In this document: piece by piece, positions 1-9,635 of the stretch
Layout of the letters: every line of letters begins with the position of its first letter
Numbering within the stretch: the first letter of the stretch is position 1
From: Niabella agricola
GTDB taxonomy: Bacteria; Bacteroidota; Bacteroidia; Chitinophagales; Chitinophagaceae
NCBI RefSeq assembly: GCF_021538615.1
Contig: NZ_JAJHIZ010000002.1
Location: forward strand, 620,001 to 684,000
DNA length: 64,000 nucleotides
Direction: 5' to 3'
The notes under the pieces: generated by a model
Databases searched by the model: none
What the model was told of the DNA's origin: nothing
What the model saw: only the letters and a program-made list of their open reading frames with translations
Position numbers and translations under genes: made by a program

Positions 1-75
1 TCGGGGTTGCCATTTTACCGGATTTATGGCGTATGCTGGAGTTTCGTAAATCGAAGTTGTCAAACCGGTTGCCCG
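1..75. other. window edge, no gene seen
   Basis: Short stretch downstream of the first minus-strand kinase gene. I see no terminator hairpin and no coding sequence of a neighbouring gene. Confidence 0.4.
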
Positions 76-2049
76 TTATATCGTTGCTGCCGGCAATTCA
101 AAGGAGAACAGGACCGACGCTTCAAAATATGTAATATTTAAACTGCTGCCATTTTTTTTGAGATAGTCTTTGCAAAGGGCAAGGCCCAGCCCAACGCCTT
201 TTTCATTGGCGGTGCCATAATTGGAGGTAAACGGGCGATCATTTACTGGTTGATTTGTTTGGCTATTTGTTCCTGGCGGGGTTTTATTTTCGATGCTGAA
301 TTGAATATGAGAAATTTTATCGGATAAGATGATGCAAATCGAATTTTGCGGCGGAGAAAATTTTATCGCATTATCAAACAGGTTTCGTAAAACCAGTAAA
401 ATATGGTTTCTGTCGGCGTTGACCAACGTAAATGAAGTAGGTGCAATTATTTCAAAAGACAAGGCCTTTTGTTGTGCAATCGTTCTGTAGGTTGCCACAA
501 GTTCTGTTGTAACTTTGGCTAAATCGAAATGCGTTGAATGAGTTTGTACTTCGTTCATTTGCAACCTTGCCCAATGTAAAAGATTATCAAGAAGGTTTTT
601 CAGGTGATAAAAATTATCTTTGCTTTCATCAATGATTAATTTTAGCTCATCACGGGATAACTCATCCATTACATGGGATGAAAAAAGCCCCAGGATGCTG
701 TTAAAGGGCGTTCTCAGGTCATGAGCAACAATTGAAAACATCGTATTTTTTATATTGTCAGAGGTTTCCAGTTTGGAAATAGTGTTTTTAAGTAACTGGG
801 TACGTTGCTCTACTAATCGCTCCAGCTTTTCATTTTGATCTTTCGCTAATTGATAATTTTCAGCTTCTATTTTTCGTTGATTATCGAGTATTGCATGGTA
901 TCGCTTACCTAAGGCAAAGGCGAGCAGCAAAAATTCGACCATAACTCCGGCCTCCAGTATAAGCCGGCTGTATGACCGGTATTCTAATATACCTTCCAAA
1001 CTCAGCACATAAAACACGGCAGCTGTAATGATTGCCAGCCAGGCAACGGTAAAATAGGCCGTTGGCTCTTTGCTTTTTTTTGCTATTATAACTCCACAGG
1101 CAAGAAGTGTTAAGGGTATTACTAATCCAAGTATTTGTGAACCTGTGGCAGCAACCGCTTTAAGTCCCAATAAGCTGATTACTAACAGGCATATAGCAGC
1201 AATAAGCAGGGTATGCGCAACAATAAAAAGCCTTTTTGTTATTATTTTTAGCTGGTATACCTTGTTGGTAATTAAGATTGATGCAATAAGCGCCAAGCAA
1301 AGAAATACATGCGGGTATTTATTAAAAAGAATCCGGGCATCTGTTCCTAAAAAATAAATATATCCGCCCAGGTATCCGAGTATATATAATCCGAAACATA
1401 CTATATAAAGGCAGTAGTACAGGTATGAACGATCGCCAATGCCAAAAAATAAAAATAGATGAAATGCAAAAAGTATTAAAAAGGCCCCTACAAGGCTTGC
1501 TTCAACGGTCTTGGCCGTTGAATTCTCCAGATGCAGGAGGCCGTTTGCAGTTGCTAATTTTAGGGGCACCAGCATTATATTCCTGGTTTGTATTCTGATC
1601 CAGATAGTTCTGTTTATTCCATTATTTACAGTTTTGGGAATGGGGAAAATGTAATGATTTGTACTGATTACACCCGGTGAAGGTTTTCTGGTTGATCCCG
1701 CCTGTAATAGTTGCCAGCCAGTGTCGCCGGGCATAAAACAATCAATTTTTTCAAGGGAGGCCGCATCTATGATAAGAAACTCAGCGGAATCAACGGTTGA
1801 TTTGAATGCGCAATGAATCCAAATGGCGGACGGGCTATTGCCGAAGTTTAATATATCGGTTGTGCCCTTCTTAAAAAGACCGTTTTTATAGGCGCTTTGT
1901 ATATCGATTAAAGATAGAGCACCGCTTCTGTCTTCGTAATAACTTAAGTTTCTGCCGGTATTTTGATTATAGTTGTGCTGTGAAAGATCAATCAGCTGAG
2001 TATTGCCGGCGATGGGGAATAATAAAAATATAATTAGAATAGTTCGCAT
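76..2049 (-). CDS. 7TMR-DISM sensor histidine kinase
   Basis: Membrane sensor kinase. From the chosen ATG there is a signal peptide (MRTILIIFLLF..., cleavage near the Gln after NT), then an extracellular 7TMR-DISMED2-like beta domain to about residue 160, then seven hydrophobic segments, a coiled coil rich in Glu/Lys/Gln, a HisKA box FSIVAHDLRTP with the phosphorylatable His, an N box (NLFDNAIKF) and a G box (GVGLGLALC). There is no receiver or output domain, so a separate response regulator must exist; none lies next to it. The frame stays open 26 codons further upstream, but the start at 2049 directly precedes the signal peptide and is preferred. The ligand is unknown; the family is thought to sense extracellular small molecules such as carbohydrates. 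The gene stands alone in the window. Confidence 0.9.
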   Translation of the reverse strand: MRTILIIFLLFPIAGNTQLIDLSQHNYNQNTGRNLSYYEDRSGALSLIDIQSAYKNGLFKKGTTDILNFGNSPSAIWIHCAFKSTVDSAEFLIIDAASLEKIDCFMPGDTGWQLLQAGSTRKPSPGVISTNHYIFPIPKTVNNGINRTIWIRIQTRNIMLVPLKLATANGLLHLENSTAKTVEASLVGAFLILFAFHLFLFFGIGDRSYLYYCLYIVCFGLYILGYLGGYIYFLGTDARILFNKYPHVFLCLALIASILITNKVYQLKIITKRLFIVAHTLLIAAICLLVISLLGLKAVAATGSQILGLVIPLTLLACGVIIAKKSKEPTAYFTVAWLAIITAAVFYVLSLEGILEYRSYSRLILEAGVMVEFLLLAFALGKRYHAILDNQRKIEAENYQLAKDQNEKLERLVEQRTQLLKNTISKLETSDNIKNTMFSIVAHDLRTPFNSILGLFSSHVMDELSRDELKLIIDESKDNFYHLKNLLDNLLHWARLQMNEVQTHSTHFDLAKVTTELVATYRTIAQQKALSFEIIAPTSFTLVNADRNHILLVLRNLFDNAIKFSPPQNSICIILSDKISHIQFSIENKTPPGTNSQTNQPVNDRPFTSNYGTANEKGVGLGLALCKDYLKKNGSSLNITYFEASVLFSFELPAATI

Positions 2050-2720
2050 GAAAACAAGAGGGCATTTTACATCAGCTGTTACCCAGGTTGTTGCCTGATC
2101 CGATGCTGAATGCAGGTGCAAGTGCAAAGGTAATCAATCATTAACGAAGAAGCGCACTAATTCGAATGCCGGTTAAATGGCAAAATTAATTTCAGGTTCA
2201 TGAAGTATTTTATCGCTCAGTTAATTCCCTGAAACAATACCTCACAGGTCCGGCCGGTTATATAATTTGAGTTAACAAAAATAAATACCGATAAAGAGTT
2301 CCGGCTAACCGCATTTTACGCCCGGGGGCGGGATTTGTTTTTCCATGCTTTGCGGCCAGATAAAATCGCAGATATGCCCTTAAATGGGATAGCGCCATAA
2401 TAAAGTTCGTCTGCGAATGGAGAAAACGAGGAGCGCGTAAGGCAACAAACAATATTAATAAGTAGAGCAACGAGCTGTTAGGTAAGTTTTGCTTCTAAAA
2501 GAGGTGTCAGGCAATGCCTATACAACATTTATGTCTTCCCTACAGAAGTTGTTTGCTCGCTTGCAGGATTGGTTTGAATAGTGGTGAGCAGGCCGTTTTG
2601 TGTAAGGAAGGGGGCAAATATTGTAAATCAGTTTTATGACAAGCATTTTTGTGCCTTAATTATTTTCGTACGAGATGAATGTGTCATCACGTAAATCAAC
2701 AGGGAAACGTTTCATTTTGA
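2050..2720. other. intergenic, 670 bp, no supported gene
   Basis: Both strands carry only short open stretches without recognisable protein features or start signals. It probably contains the promoter of the kinase on the left. No repeat or RNA gene was recognised. Confidence 0.4.
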
Positions 2721-3350
2721 GCAACTCAATTGAATGACACTACTTCAATACAAAAAGTGCTTGGCAAAGGTTGTTTGATGAGTACAGGATCAATGAACCA
2801 TAAGCGGCTTGCTAAAAACGCAAACAGTGTCTGGGATAATGATGAATATCCTGTTGAAAATGTGGTCGCGGCAGTGGACCAATCTTTGGCCCAGAGTGAT
2901 CGTAAAGGCAAAGTGTCTTTTACGAATCTGAAACCTTCAACTCATATGCTACGTATCCAAAAGGGGAGTGGATGGTGGCTGATGGAGCCACTTGAAGTAT
3001 CTTTGTTCCGAAATCGAACGCTGAAAGTTGCTCTTGTAAAAACGGTATCGGTTTCGGGTAGAATCATTGGGCACCAAAATGAATATATACAGGATGCGCC
3101 GGCGCTGGAGGGTATAAGGGTTGTAGCGACCGGCCAGCGGGGCGAGTGATTTACTGTTGTGACCGATGAGCACGGTAATTTTTCGTTTAATTTACCCACC
3201 GCAATTTTTTCATTTTCAGCGGAGCCGCAAAACGGCAGCCAGTTCATCTCAAACCAGCCTCAGTCGTTAAAAGTAAGTATTCAAAACAATCCTTTCATTA
3301 TTTTCAATCTCGTTGATCGTTCGAGAAATGTAGATGTCAAGCAATTTTAA
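2721..3350 (+). pseudogene. C-terminal remnant of a secreted beta-sandwich repeat protein
   Basis: One reading frame runs from about 2721 to the TAA at 3348-3350 and is broken by an in-frame TGA at 3147-3149. The reading continues in the same frame after the stop: ATGQRGE, stop, FTVVTDEHGNFSF. The pattern (VSGRIIG..., ALEGIRVVATG, TDEHGNFSFNLP) is that of carboxypeptidase-regulatory/Cna-B-like beta-sandwich domains of large secreted Bacteroidota proteins. No ATG start or signal peptide is present; the first usable codon is a TTG. This looks like the 3' end of a longer gene whose 5' part is lost. The exact family is not identified. A regulated stop or recoding is conceivable, but decay is simpler. 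Confidence 0.55.
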
Positions 3351-3371
3351 ACTACCGAAAGGAACAAAAAA

Positions 3372-3407
3372 GCTCAAAATTTAAGTAGTAGTCTTAAAAT
3401 TTTGAGC
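3372..3407 (-). terminator. hairpin with T-run on minus strand
   Basis: A near-perfect inverted repeat (arms 3372-3385 and 3393-3407, GCTCAAAATTTAAG type) has a run of T on the minus strand just after the stem and none on the plus strand. It reads as a minus-strand intrinsic terminator, but no intact minus-strand gene ends close by. It could belong to a lost gene or act as a structural element just behind the pseudogene. Confidence 0.35.
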
Positions 3408-3530
3408 CTTAAAAAATCGGTTTATAATGCAACCAGTGTAAAGATAGATAACAAGAGCGTATATTTTTAACAGATCCCCTATTTAGGCTATGAAGACTAT
3501 ATGTCGGGAGTTTCTTTTCCTGTTGTAACG

Positions 3531-3683
3531 GATGGTGCCGGTTCTATTCCTGTTCAGTGCGTCGGCCAAAAGTATCAGATTTCGGGGAACGATTCGCTGA
3601 ATGCAGGCGGGGTAGAGGATTTGTGGGAATTTATATTTTGGAGACGCCTGCATGTGCATAAAAAGGCCTTGTAAATCGATTGA
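3531..3683 (+). repeat. left copy of a ~150-bp direct repeat
   Basis: This segment aligns by eye over its full length with 10718-10870 in the same orientation, at roughly 80 percent identity with a few one-base indels. Shared blocks include TCAGATTTCGG, GATTCGCTGAA, TTTTGGAGACGCC and AAAAGGCCTTGTAAATCGA. The last block is one half of the terminator hairpin of the tRNA-Leu gene at 10887. In this copy only that half is present and no tRNA sequence follows. A 57-codon frame starting at 3501 crosses the copy, but it is not conserved in the other copy because of the indels, so coding is unlikely. Confidence 0.7.
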
Positions 3684-4497
3684 TGATTATCAGGCGAAGT
3701 TCAATTTGCTATGAAGGCTTTGTGTCAAAAAGTGTCCTTTTCTAAAGCTGCTTTGGCGCCGGCCACTTTTTGCACGCTTTTCCGCTCTTGTACCACCAGG
3801 TATAAAATTTTGAAATCTCCTGCCATACGCTTGGACTTTATTTCATTTTCGATCGTTCTGGTCGATCTTCAGCCAAAGTGCAGGTTATCCGCTGAGCCGA
3901 AAAAGTTTGAGATGCTTCAGGCGATTAGATAACCCCTTACTTTTTTCGACATCCAATGTTCTTCCTCAATTAATATCAATCGGCTTTTTCATTCGTCAAT
4001 AATTTTTAGAGCGATGAAAAAACGGCCAGTAACCGGGCCGTTCAGTCCAACCGGCCGATATCTATCCATAGCTGAGAACCCAATATAGACCAGGGCTGTT
4101 TACAATACCGAAATCCAACGTACAAAAATATCAAATCTACATCTGCGAATAGTGTTTGGCATTTTGATCGTGAATGCCAGCTGATTCATATAAAAGCCTA
4201 TTTTGAGCTGTTGACTCAAGATTGTCTTTCCGGATATTAGATGCAGTAAATAGATTTGTTGCGAGCTAAAGGGGCGCTCCTGTGTCATGAGCCGGAGCGC
4301 TTCCAGTTCCTGTACAGGCAGTTTACCGGGCGCCAGCGGATTTCTGTGTCATTTGAACATACTTAGCAATCGGGAAGATGGCTTTAAGCGCATCCAAAGC
4401 CGCTTGGAGTTTCTTGTCTGCAAAGGCTGTGTACATGACCATGCCTTTGCGGTAACAGTAGCAGGTATTTCGCCCAATGGACTATTAGCATAGCAAA
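3684..4497. other. intergenic, no intact gene
   Basis: About 800 bp without a convincing gene. Short minus-strand frames with protein-like composition (for example about 42 codons ending near 3720, and about 50 codons ending near 4330 that contain AALDALKAIFPIAKYV) have no start codon or recognised family. They may be decayed gene pieces. A terminator hairpin lies at 4015-4042. Confidence 0.4.
4015..4042 (-). terminator. intrinsic terminator of the hydrolase run
   Basis: On the minus strand the stem AACGGCC / GGCCGTT (plus-strand arms 4021-4027 and 4036-4042) is followed directly by six T. It lies 455 bp downstream of the serine hydrolase stop and could end the minus-strand transcript from 8.5 kb. 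Confidence 0.5.
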
Positions 4498-5574
4498 CTA
4501 AAGGATTTCTTCTTCTATTAATTTACGGATATTCATATAATTTTCATGTCTTTCTTTAGCATTGATGTTATAAGAAAAGAGTATGGCGCAATATTTTTTT
4601 TGATTGTCGATCCAGGGATAACTGCCAAACAATCCAGGGCTGGAAATATAATTTCCGTCACTGCCCACCCATTCGCCGAATCCATATCCCAACTTACCTC
4701 CCCCTGCCGGCGAATAAGTAATGCTTACTTCTTTTGAGATCCGGTTTGCCTGCATTTCGGCAATACTTTTTTCTGATAATATGCGGTTGCCCTTATAAAG
4801 ACCTTTATTCAGGAGCATTTCAAGAAAATGCATGTAATCTCCGGCCGTGCTGAAGGCGCCGCCTGCAGGTAAGGGGGTTTTTTTATTTCCGAAGTCTGTG
4901 TTTTTCATTTCCAAAGGCCCTGCAATGCGCTCTGTAAATAAGGTTTCAAAATCCTTTCCGCTGATTTTCTCTATCACTGCCCCTGCAATCTGAAGTCCGG
5001 CATTGCTGTAATGGAATGTTTTCCCAGGTGCGCCTTCCATTGGCAATGTTGCAATCCGGGCAATCGCCTCTTCCATACTGTTGAGTTGGCGCATTGCAGC
5101 GAGATCTTCTTTCAGCGATTGTGTTTTAATGCCTGTAAGATGGGATAAACATTGACTGATGGTTATATGCCCTTTGCCACTTTGAGTCATCACGGGAAGA
5201 TATTTGCCTACTGTATCACTCAGTTGAAGTTTGCCTTCGTCTACAAAAGTCATGACCAACGCAGCACTCAGCCATTTGCTGCAGCTGGCAATTGGTATTT
5301 TTGAGCCGGTTGTAAAGTCGTTGCCATTCAGCTGATTTCCGCGCCGCTTTGCCAAGAGATTTTCAATGCGTTTTTGGCGGTCCGACATTTTATTGACCCC
5401 CTTACTATAAATAATATTTCCATCTTTGTATACCAAGAGGTACAACCTGCCGCCCATATCCGGTGCTTTCGCCGCCAGCCAGGCGTCTATTTTGGGTGAT
5501 GATTGCTGCGCAACTGCTTTTTCAATTCCTGCACAGGCCACCAGAAAAATTATTATAAAAACGTATGTTCGCAT
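4498..5574 (-). CDS. beta-lactamase-family serine hydrolase, secreted
   Basis: Class C beta-lactamase/esterase-like protein of 358 residues with an N-terminal signal peptide (cleavage near AVAQ). The catalytic SxxK is S97-C-S-K100 (IASCSK), and the YxN element is Y189-S-N191 (FHYSN). A glycine-rich segment near the C-terminus (GLFGSYPWID) sits where the third active-site motif of the family lies. Members act as esterases, D-amino-acid peptidases or beta-lactamases; the substrate cannot be told from sequence. It is the last gene of a minus-strand group, with only 19 bp separating it from the upstream alpha/beta hydrolase, which suggests co-transcription. Confidence 0.88.
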   Translation of the reverse strand: MRTYVFIIIFLVACAGIEKAVAQQSSPKIDAWLAAKAPDMGGRLYLLVYKDGNIIYSKGVNKMSDRQKRIENLLAKRRGNQLNGNDFTTGSKIPIASCSKWLSAALVMTFVDEGKLQLSDTVGKYLPVMTQSGKGHITISQCLSHLTGIKTQSLKEDLAAMRQLNSMEEAIARIATLPMEGAPGKTFHYSNAGLQIAGAVIEKISGKDFETLFTERIAGPLEMKNTDFGNKKTPLPAGGAFSTAGDYMHFLEMLLNKGLYKGNRILSEKSIAEMQANRISKEVSITYSPAGGGKLGYGFGEWVGSDGNYISSPGLFGSYPWIDNQKKYCAILFSYNINAKERHENYMNIRKLIEEEIL

Positions 5575-5593
5575 ATCTGTTTGTTTTTATTGA

Positions 5594-6634
5594 TTACTCA
5601 CAATGATCAGACCTCGGGTTCATGGGATCTCCGCATTTAAATTCATACTTATCCTGTTTAAAGCGTGGGGTAGGATTATCCGTTACTTCCAGTGGCGGCA
5701 GGGTTTGTCCGTTATAACCCGGCATGGTTACCTGAGCTGCCGAGCCGTTACCCAACGCTGTGTTTTTTGCAGCAGGATTTTGATTAAATGAATAATCCAT
5801 AAGTGCATCCAGCAAACGATACACCGCATGATAATCGTATGCATCGTAGGCCGTTCTGGAACTGGGAACCGCGTGGTCTGCAACATAATGATAACCATTA
5901 ATTACACCCGCTTTTACATACACAAAATCCTTTTCACTGTTGGGGATACTGATGTGCTTGAAAATGTCAATGGCCATTCGGTGATCATTGACGTTGTCAT
6001 CATCATACACCTGCGTAATGAATTGGGTATTGGCAGGGAAATTTTCGAGCTCCGGGTCTGTGATCTGGTAGCTGTACCATGGAGCCATTGTAAAAATGAA
6101 ACGTCCTTTGGCGCCCCATCCTTTTTCCGTAAAGGCTTTGTATCCAAGTCCAATGGAAGCGCCACCACCAAATGAATGCCCTGCAAAACCAACTTTGGTA
6201 AGATCCATTTTAGGTCCGTATAATTCAACGGCTTTATTAAAGCCCGTCCATAGCGTATTGTAGCGGTCGGTCACACTAACGCCAAAAGTAGGATATGGTA
6301 CAAACACAAGGATATAGCCTTTCCTCGCTACAAATTCGTATAGACCACGGTTATATTCCTTACTTTGGCCGCCGTAAGGATGGGAATAGAAAATTACTGG
6401 GCGTGGAATACTCATGTCTGACGGATAAAAAACGGTGGCCTGTGCGGCCGGGTATCCGGGATTGAAAAAGTCCTGCTCACCGGCAACGTGTGTCCCGTTA
6501 GCACCATAACCGGAAGAGGGACGGGAAATGGGGCCATCAAGATCGTCATCAACAACAACAGGCGGGGCCGTATCCTTATTACAGGAAATCAGGGAAGCGA
6601 CACAGAGGCAACTCAAAATGCAAAACATGTTCAT
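5594..6634 (-). CDS. alpha/beta-hydrolase lipoprotein
   Basis: Lipoprotein signal with lipobox SLISC (Cys18), followed by an acidic linker. The core is an alpha/beta-hydrolase of the dienelactone/PET-hydrolase/chlorophyllase-like type: oxyanion region YSHPYGG near residue 85 and nucleophile elbow GHSFGG with Ser154. An acidic residue and a His should lie in the C-terminal half (YDDDN and YHYVADH are candidates). Predicted to be anchored in the outer membrane or periplasm and to cleave an ester. It lies 19 bp upstream of the serine hydrolase on the same strand, so the two probably form one transcript of secreted hydrolases. Confidence 0.82.
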   Translation of the reverse strand: MNMFCILSCLCVASLISCNKDTAPPVVVDDDLDGPISRPSSGYGANGTHVAGEQDFFNPGYPAAQATVFYPSDMSIPRPVIFYSHPYGGQSKEYNRGLYEFVARKGYILVFVPYPTFGVSVTDRYNTLWTGFNKAVELYGPKMDLTKVGFAGHSFGGGASIGLGYKAFTEKGWGAKGRFIFTMAPWYSYQITDPELENFPANTQFITQVYDDDNVNDHRMAIDIFKHISIPNSEKDFVYVKAGVINGYHYVADHAVPSSRTAYDAYDYHAVYRLLDALMDYSFNQNPAAKNTALGNGSAAQVTMPGYNGQTLPPLEVTDNPTPRFKQDKYEFKCGDPMNPRSDHCE

Positions 6635-6757
6635 AGCACTACTTTATAATTTTTGACTGGAATCATTTGGTAGATCAAAAATAGACGAATTAAGTACCCG
6701 GATCCTGCGTCATAGTAATCAAGCAGGCACAATATGGAATGAAATATCAGTATTGCA

Positions 6758-7519
6758 TTATGATTGAAGCCATTTTAAAAACTCAGACGCTTTAGCCTTG
6801 CTTACGACAATGGTTTCCGGCACCTCGCATTTCATCTTAATGGATAGCTTTCTTCCGAAATGCTGATGAACAGAAAGAATTAATTCTTTGTTGATGATGA
6901 ACTGGCGGTTGGCTTTGAAAAATAAAGTAGTTGGGAGCTGCGCTTCCAGCTCGTCCAATGTTTCATTTATGAAATATAACTTGTCTCCAGCTGCGTATAT
7001 CCGCACAATGCCTCCTACGGCGTATATGAGCCGGATTTCAGTAACCTTAAGCGGAATGATGTTGTCCCTGTAGTATACAAGCAAGGCCGATTTTGGCTGC
7101 GTTATGATTTGGTCGGCGGCTTTTTGTATGGATAGGGCCGGTTTGGCCGGAGGCTGGAAATGGCTTTTTAATTTTTGCAGCTTTTGTACTGCTCGCACCA
7201 ATTTTTCCTCATCAATGGGTTTTAAAAGATAATCGATACCGTTTGCGGTGAACGCATCTATCGCGTATTGGTCATACGCCGTGCAAAAAATGGCAGGGCA
7301 GCTAATATCGGCTTGTTTAAAGATTTCAAAACTCAATCCGTCCGAAAGCTGAACATCGGAAAAGATCAAATCCGGCATCGCATTTTTCTGAAACCAGTCC
7401 AGTGAAGATTTAACGGAGCCCAATATTGCCGGTACACAGGCACCCGGAATGCCATTTTCAATAATTTTTTTTAAGCCATTGGCTGCTTTCGCTTCATCTT
7501 CTATAATAACAATATTCAT
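6758..7519 (-). CDS. LytTR-family response regulator
   Basis: Receiver domain from residue 1 (MNIVIIEDE) with the phospho-acceptor Asp in LIFSDVQLSDG, then a linker with KLQKLKSHF, then a C-terminal LytTR DNA-binding domain (IRLIYAVGGIVRIYAAGDKLYFINETLDELEAQL, described by its ends IRLIY and ELEAQL). The start chosen at 7519 gives a normal receiver start; a longer frame upstream adds ten residues that do not fit the family. It overlaps the 3' end of the sensor kinase gene by 26 bp, so the two are translationally coupled and form one LytS/LytR-type system. Whether it controls the hydrolases downstream (123 bp away) is unknown. Confidence 0.9.
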   Translation of the reverse strand: MNIVIIEDEAKAANGLKKIIENGIPGACVPAILGSVKSSLDWFQKNAMPDLIFSDVQLSDGLSFEIFKQADISCPAIFCTAYDQYAIDAFTANGIDYLLKPIDEEKLVRAVQKLQKLKSHFQPPAKPALSIQKAADQIITQPKSALLVYYRDNIIPLKVTEIRLIYAVGGIVRIYAAGDKLYFINETLDELEAQLPTTLFFKANRQFIINKELILSVHQHFGRKLSIKMKCEVPETIVVSKAKASEFLKWLQS

Positions 7520-8543
7520 AACCGGAGACATTAGGCAATAAATGAACACTTACCCGAAAATACCCATCCACGTTTTCTATACAAATACTTTTGCCTGCCA
7601 GTAACCGGTAGCGATCTTCGATAATTTTAAGACCCATTCCGGTTCCTCGCTCCACCGAAGACTTTAGCTGTAGCTGGTTTTGAACAACAAGCAGCCCGCC
7701 CTCATTTTCCACATAGATTTCAATTTTAAGCGGGTTTTCCACATCCACTATATTATGCTTCACTGCGTTCTCTATCAATAGTTGAATGGTAAGCGGTGGC
7801 AGTTGACTGGATAAATACGTTTCATCAATTTCAATTTGAACCAAAAGTGCTCCCTCAAATCGTTCCTGCAAGATATGCAGGTATGCATTGGTAAAATCCA
7901 GTTCTTCTCTTAGCGTTGCAAGGGGTTTGTCGTTTTTGTTCAACTGGTACCTGAAAACCTCGCTGAAATTCAATACGTATTTTTTGGTTTCCTGATCCTG
8001 GGCGATATGAAGCAGCGTGTTCAACGCGTTAAATAAGAAATGTGGATTGATCTGCTGTTGCAACGCATAAAGCCTCGCCTCCAGTTGGTCTCTTTTGGCG
8101 TCCTCTGCCTGTTGCCTTAACTTTTGTGACTGATCGGAAATATACAATATATAAGAAATGAAAAACAGGAACAAAGAGAAAAGTATTCCACGTGCTAAAA
8201 GAAATCGTATTTTGCCATATTCCTGTACATCTTCTATACTCGAAACCAAATCTATGTTTATCCAGTGTACTGCCACCCAATACAGCAACAGGGAAAGCAA
8301 CATTCCCACAAGTATCGAGCTGAGCATTTTAAAAGCAAACGTTTTGAAAGAGGACCTGTAAATGATCCATTGGACGGCGATCCAGCACAAAAATGAGAAT
8401 AAAAATGATATAAAGGCCGTATCCAATCCTCTGGCATAACCTGTGACATACTTTCTTGGCATAAGCGCAAACACGGCCAGGAAAAGGCAAATGCATATGC
8501 CCGTTGCCAGTCTGTATTTTCTAAATATGCTGCGATAACTCAT
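7494..8543 (-). CDS. LytS-type sensor histidine kinase
   Basis: 349 residues: four hydrophobic segments in the first 160 residues, a coiled coil (QSQKLRQQAEDAKRDQLEARL), then the His_kinase box QQINPHFLFNALNTL with the conserved His, and a short HATPase domain (ENAVKHNI, GTGMGLKIIEDRY). This is the PF06580 family, which pairs with LytTR regulators, and such a regulator overlaps its 3' end. The membrane part is not a named sensor domain, so the signal is unknown. It is the first gene of the minus-strand run. Confidence 0.9.
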   Translation of the reverse strand: MSYRSIFRKYRLATGICICLFLAVFALMPRKYVTGYARGLDTAFISFLFSFLCWIAVQWIIYRSSFKTFAFKMLSSILVGMLLSLLLYWVAVHWINIDLVSSIEDVQEYGKIRFLLARGILFSLFLFFISYILYISDQSQKLRQQAEDAKRDQLEARLYALQQQINPHFLFNALNTLLHIAQDQETKKYVLNFSEVFRYQLNKNDKPLATLREELDFTNAYLHILQERFEGALLVQIEIDETYLSSQLPPLTIQLLIENAVKHNIVDVENPLKIEIYVENEGGLLVVQNQLQLKSSVERGTGMGLKIIEDRYRLLAGKSICIENVDGYFRVSVHLLPNVSGYEYCYYRR

Positions 8544-8905
8544 TTATGATTTGAAAGTTCCATAAAGAAAAGTAATTTTGAAAACATGCAGCCATTTTCT
8601 TCAATGAAACGGGCAAAATCGTTTTATAGGTGGAAAAAGAATAAGACCTGCAGGTTTGGTAACTCTTTAACCGCAAAGGCGGTGTTGTCCGGTGTATTAA
8701 GACAACTCCAAATATTGTTCTGCTTCAAGATTGGAGTTGGTGGGTTCTTTTGAACAATGTTTCCGGAAGGGTTGTGCGATAATAATGATCTGCAGTGGCT
8801 GTACACACCACCCTTCGAAAGGTAAAGCTTTTGCTACCCGTACTTCATCCTTCTTGCTTGCGAACTTTTTGCGCGTTTAGTTGTACTTTACAAGCAAACA
8901 ACTAT
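8544..8905. other. divergent intergenic region, 360 bp
   Basis: Separates the minus-strand kinase from the plus-strand gene at 8906. It contains a piece of the TTAACCGCAAAGGCG word family (near 8670) found in larger repeats elsewhere in the window. No firm promoter box identified. Confidence 0.35.
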
Positions 8906-9508
8906 ATGGACAATAAATTTCTTTCCTTCCTGGTTCCGGAAAATGAATTTGCGGAACTTTCGGTGGGAGACCTGTCAAAGGATGCGTTGCTTGAGCTGCT
9001 TTTGGGCAACGGGATACTACATGTGGCGGATTGGAAGGGCGAGGAAAATGAAGGCGGGATAGGAACCTTTGTACAACTGCGCGCTGCGGCGTTAAAGCCT
9101 GGTTTGCAGGTTGATTTAAGAAACGCTTATGAAAAAGCACATCGAACGGGTAAAAGCCCTGGAGACTTCATTCCGGCGCTCCTTAAGGAAACGACCGCTG
9201 TACTAAAAAAAGAAGGCCTGGAGATGATACTCCTCGACCGAGGCAACGATAGCTATTATATTGGCGTGATTGAACAAAAAAACAGCAAGACGATTCAGCG
9301 CAGCAGTACTGATTTCTGGAAGTTCCGGCCTTTTGGTAGCCAGACCGGGGAGGTGCTGTACACGGTCTATTGTCGTTGTGGAAGCATGAACGTGTGGCAG
9401 CTTAAACGGGGTGAGAAGCTTACCGATGATGTCTGCCAGGATTGCGGCACTGTATTGTTTGATGCACAGGGGAATTCGGATTTCGAGGTCATAAGGGACT
9501 ATATCTAG
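8906..9508 (+). CDS. hypothetical protein with C-terminal zinc-ribbon-like Cys pairs
   Basis: 200-residue soluble protein, not recognised. The start at the ATG of MDNKFLSFL is preferred over an upstream in-frame start because the preceding 37 residues look like translated spacer. The C-terminal part carries a C-x-C pair (YCRCGS) and a C-x-x-C pair (CQDCGT) about 30 residues apart, the spacing of a small zinc ribbon. No signal peptide or membrane segment, so cytosolic. The neighbours give no functional hint. Codon use looks like the rest of the window. Confidence 0.65.
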   Translation: MDNKFLSFLVPENEFAELSVGDLSKDALLELLLGNGILHVADWKGEENEGGIGTFVQLRAAALKPGLQVDLRNAYEKAHRTGKSPGDFIPALLKETTAVLKKEGLEMILLDRGNDSYYIGVIEQKNSKTIQRSSTDFWKFRPFGSQTGEVLYTVYCRCGSMNVWQLKRGEKLTDDVCQDCGTVLFDAQGNSDFEVIRDYI

Positions 9509-9635
9509 TTGTCGGACCCAATCCTGACTTTTATAGATAACGGTACTAAAGCCGGCAGCCAGGAGCGGCTTTAGATTGTTGCCCGGCTATAACGGCCCTG
9601 TCTGATTAAATTTTAATCAAGGAGCAGCAACCCCT

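Noticed and set aside
2258..2470. Short minus-strand frame in the 2.1-2.7 kb gap
   Set aside because: Composition is unlike the neighbours, and it has no domain or partner.
3501..3674. A 57-codon plus-strand frame crossing the left direct repeat
   Set aside because: The second copy of the repeat has indels that break the frame, so the sequence is not kept as protein.
3711..3932. A 73-codon plus-strand frame
   Set aside because: No homology signal; the opposite strand also has a protein-like piece, so neither can be preferred.
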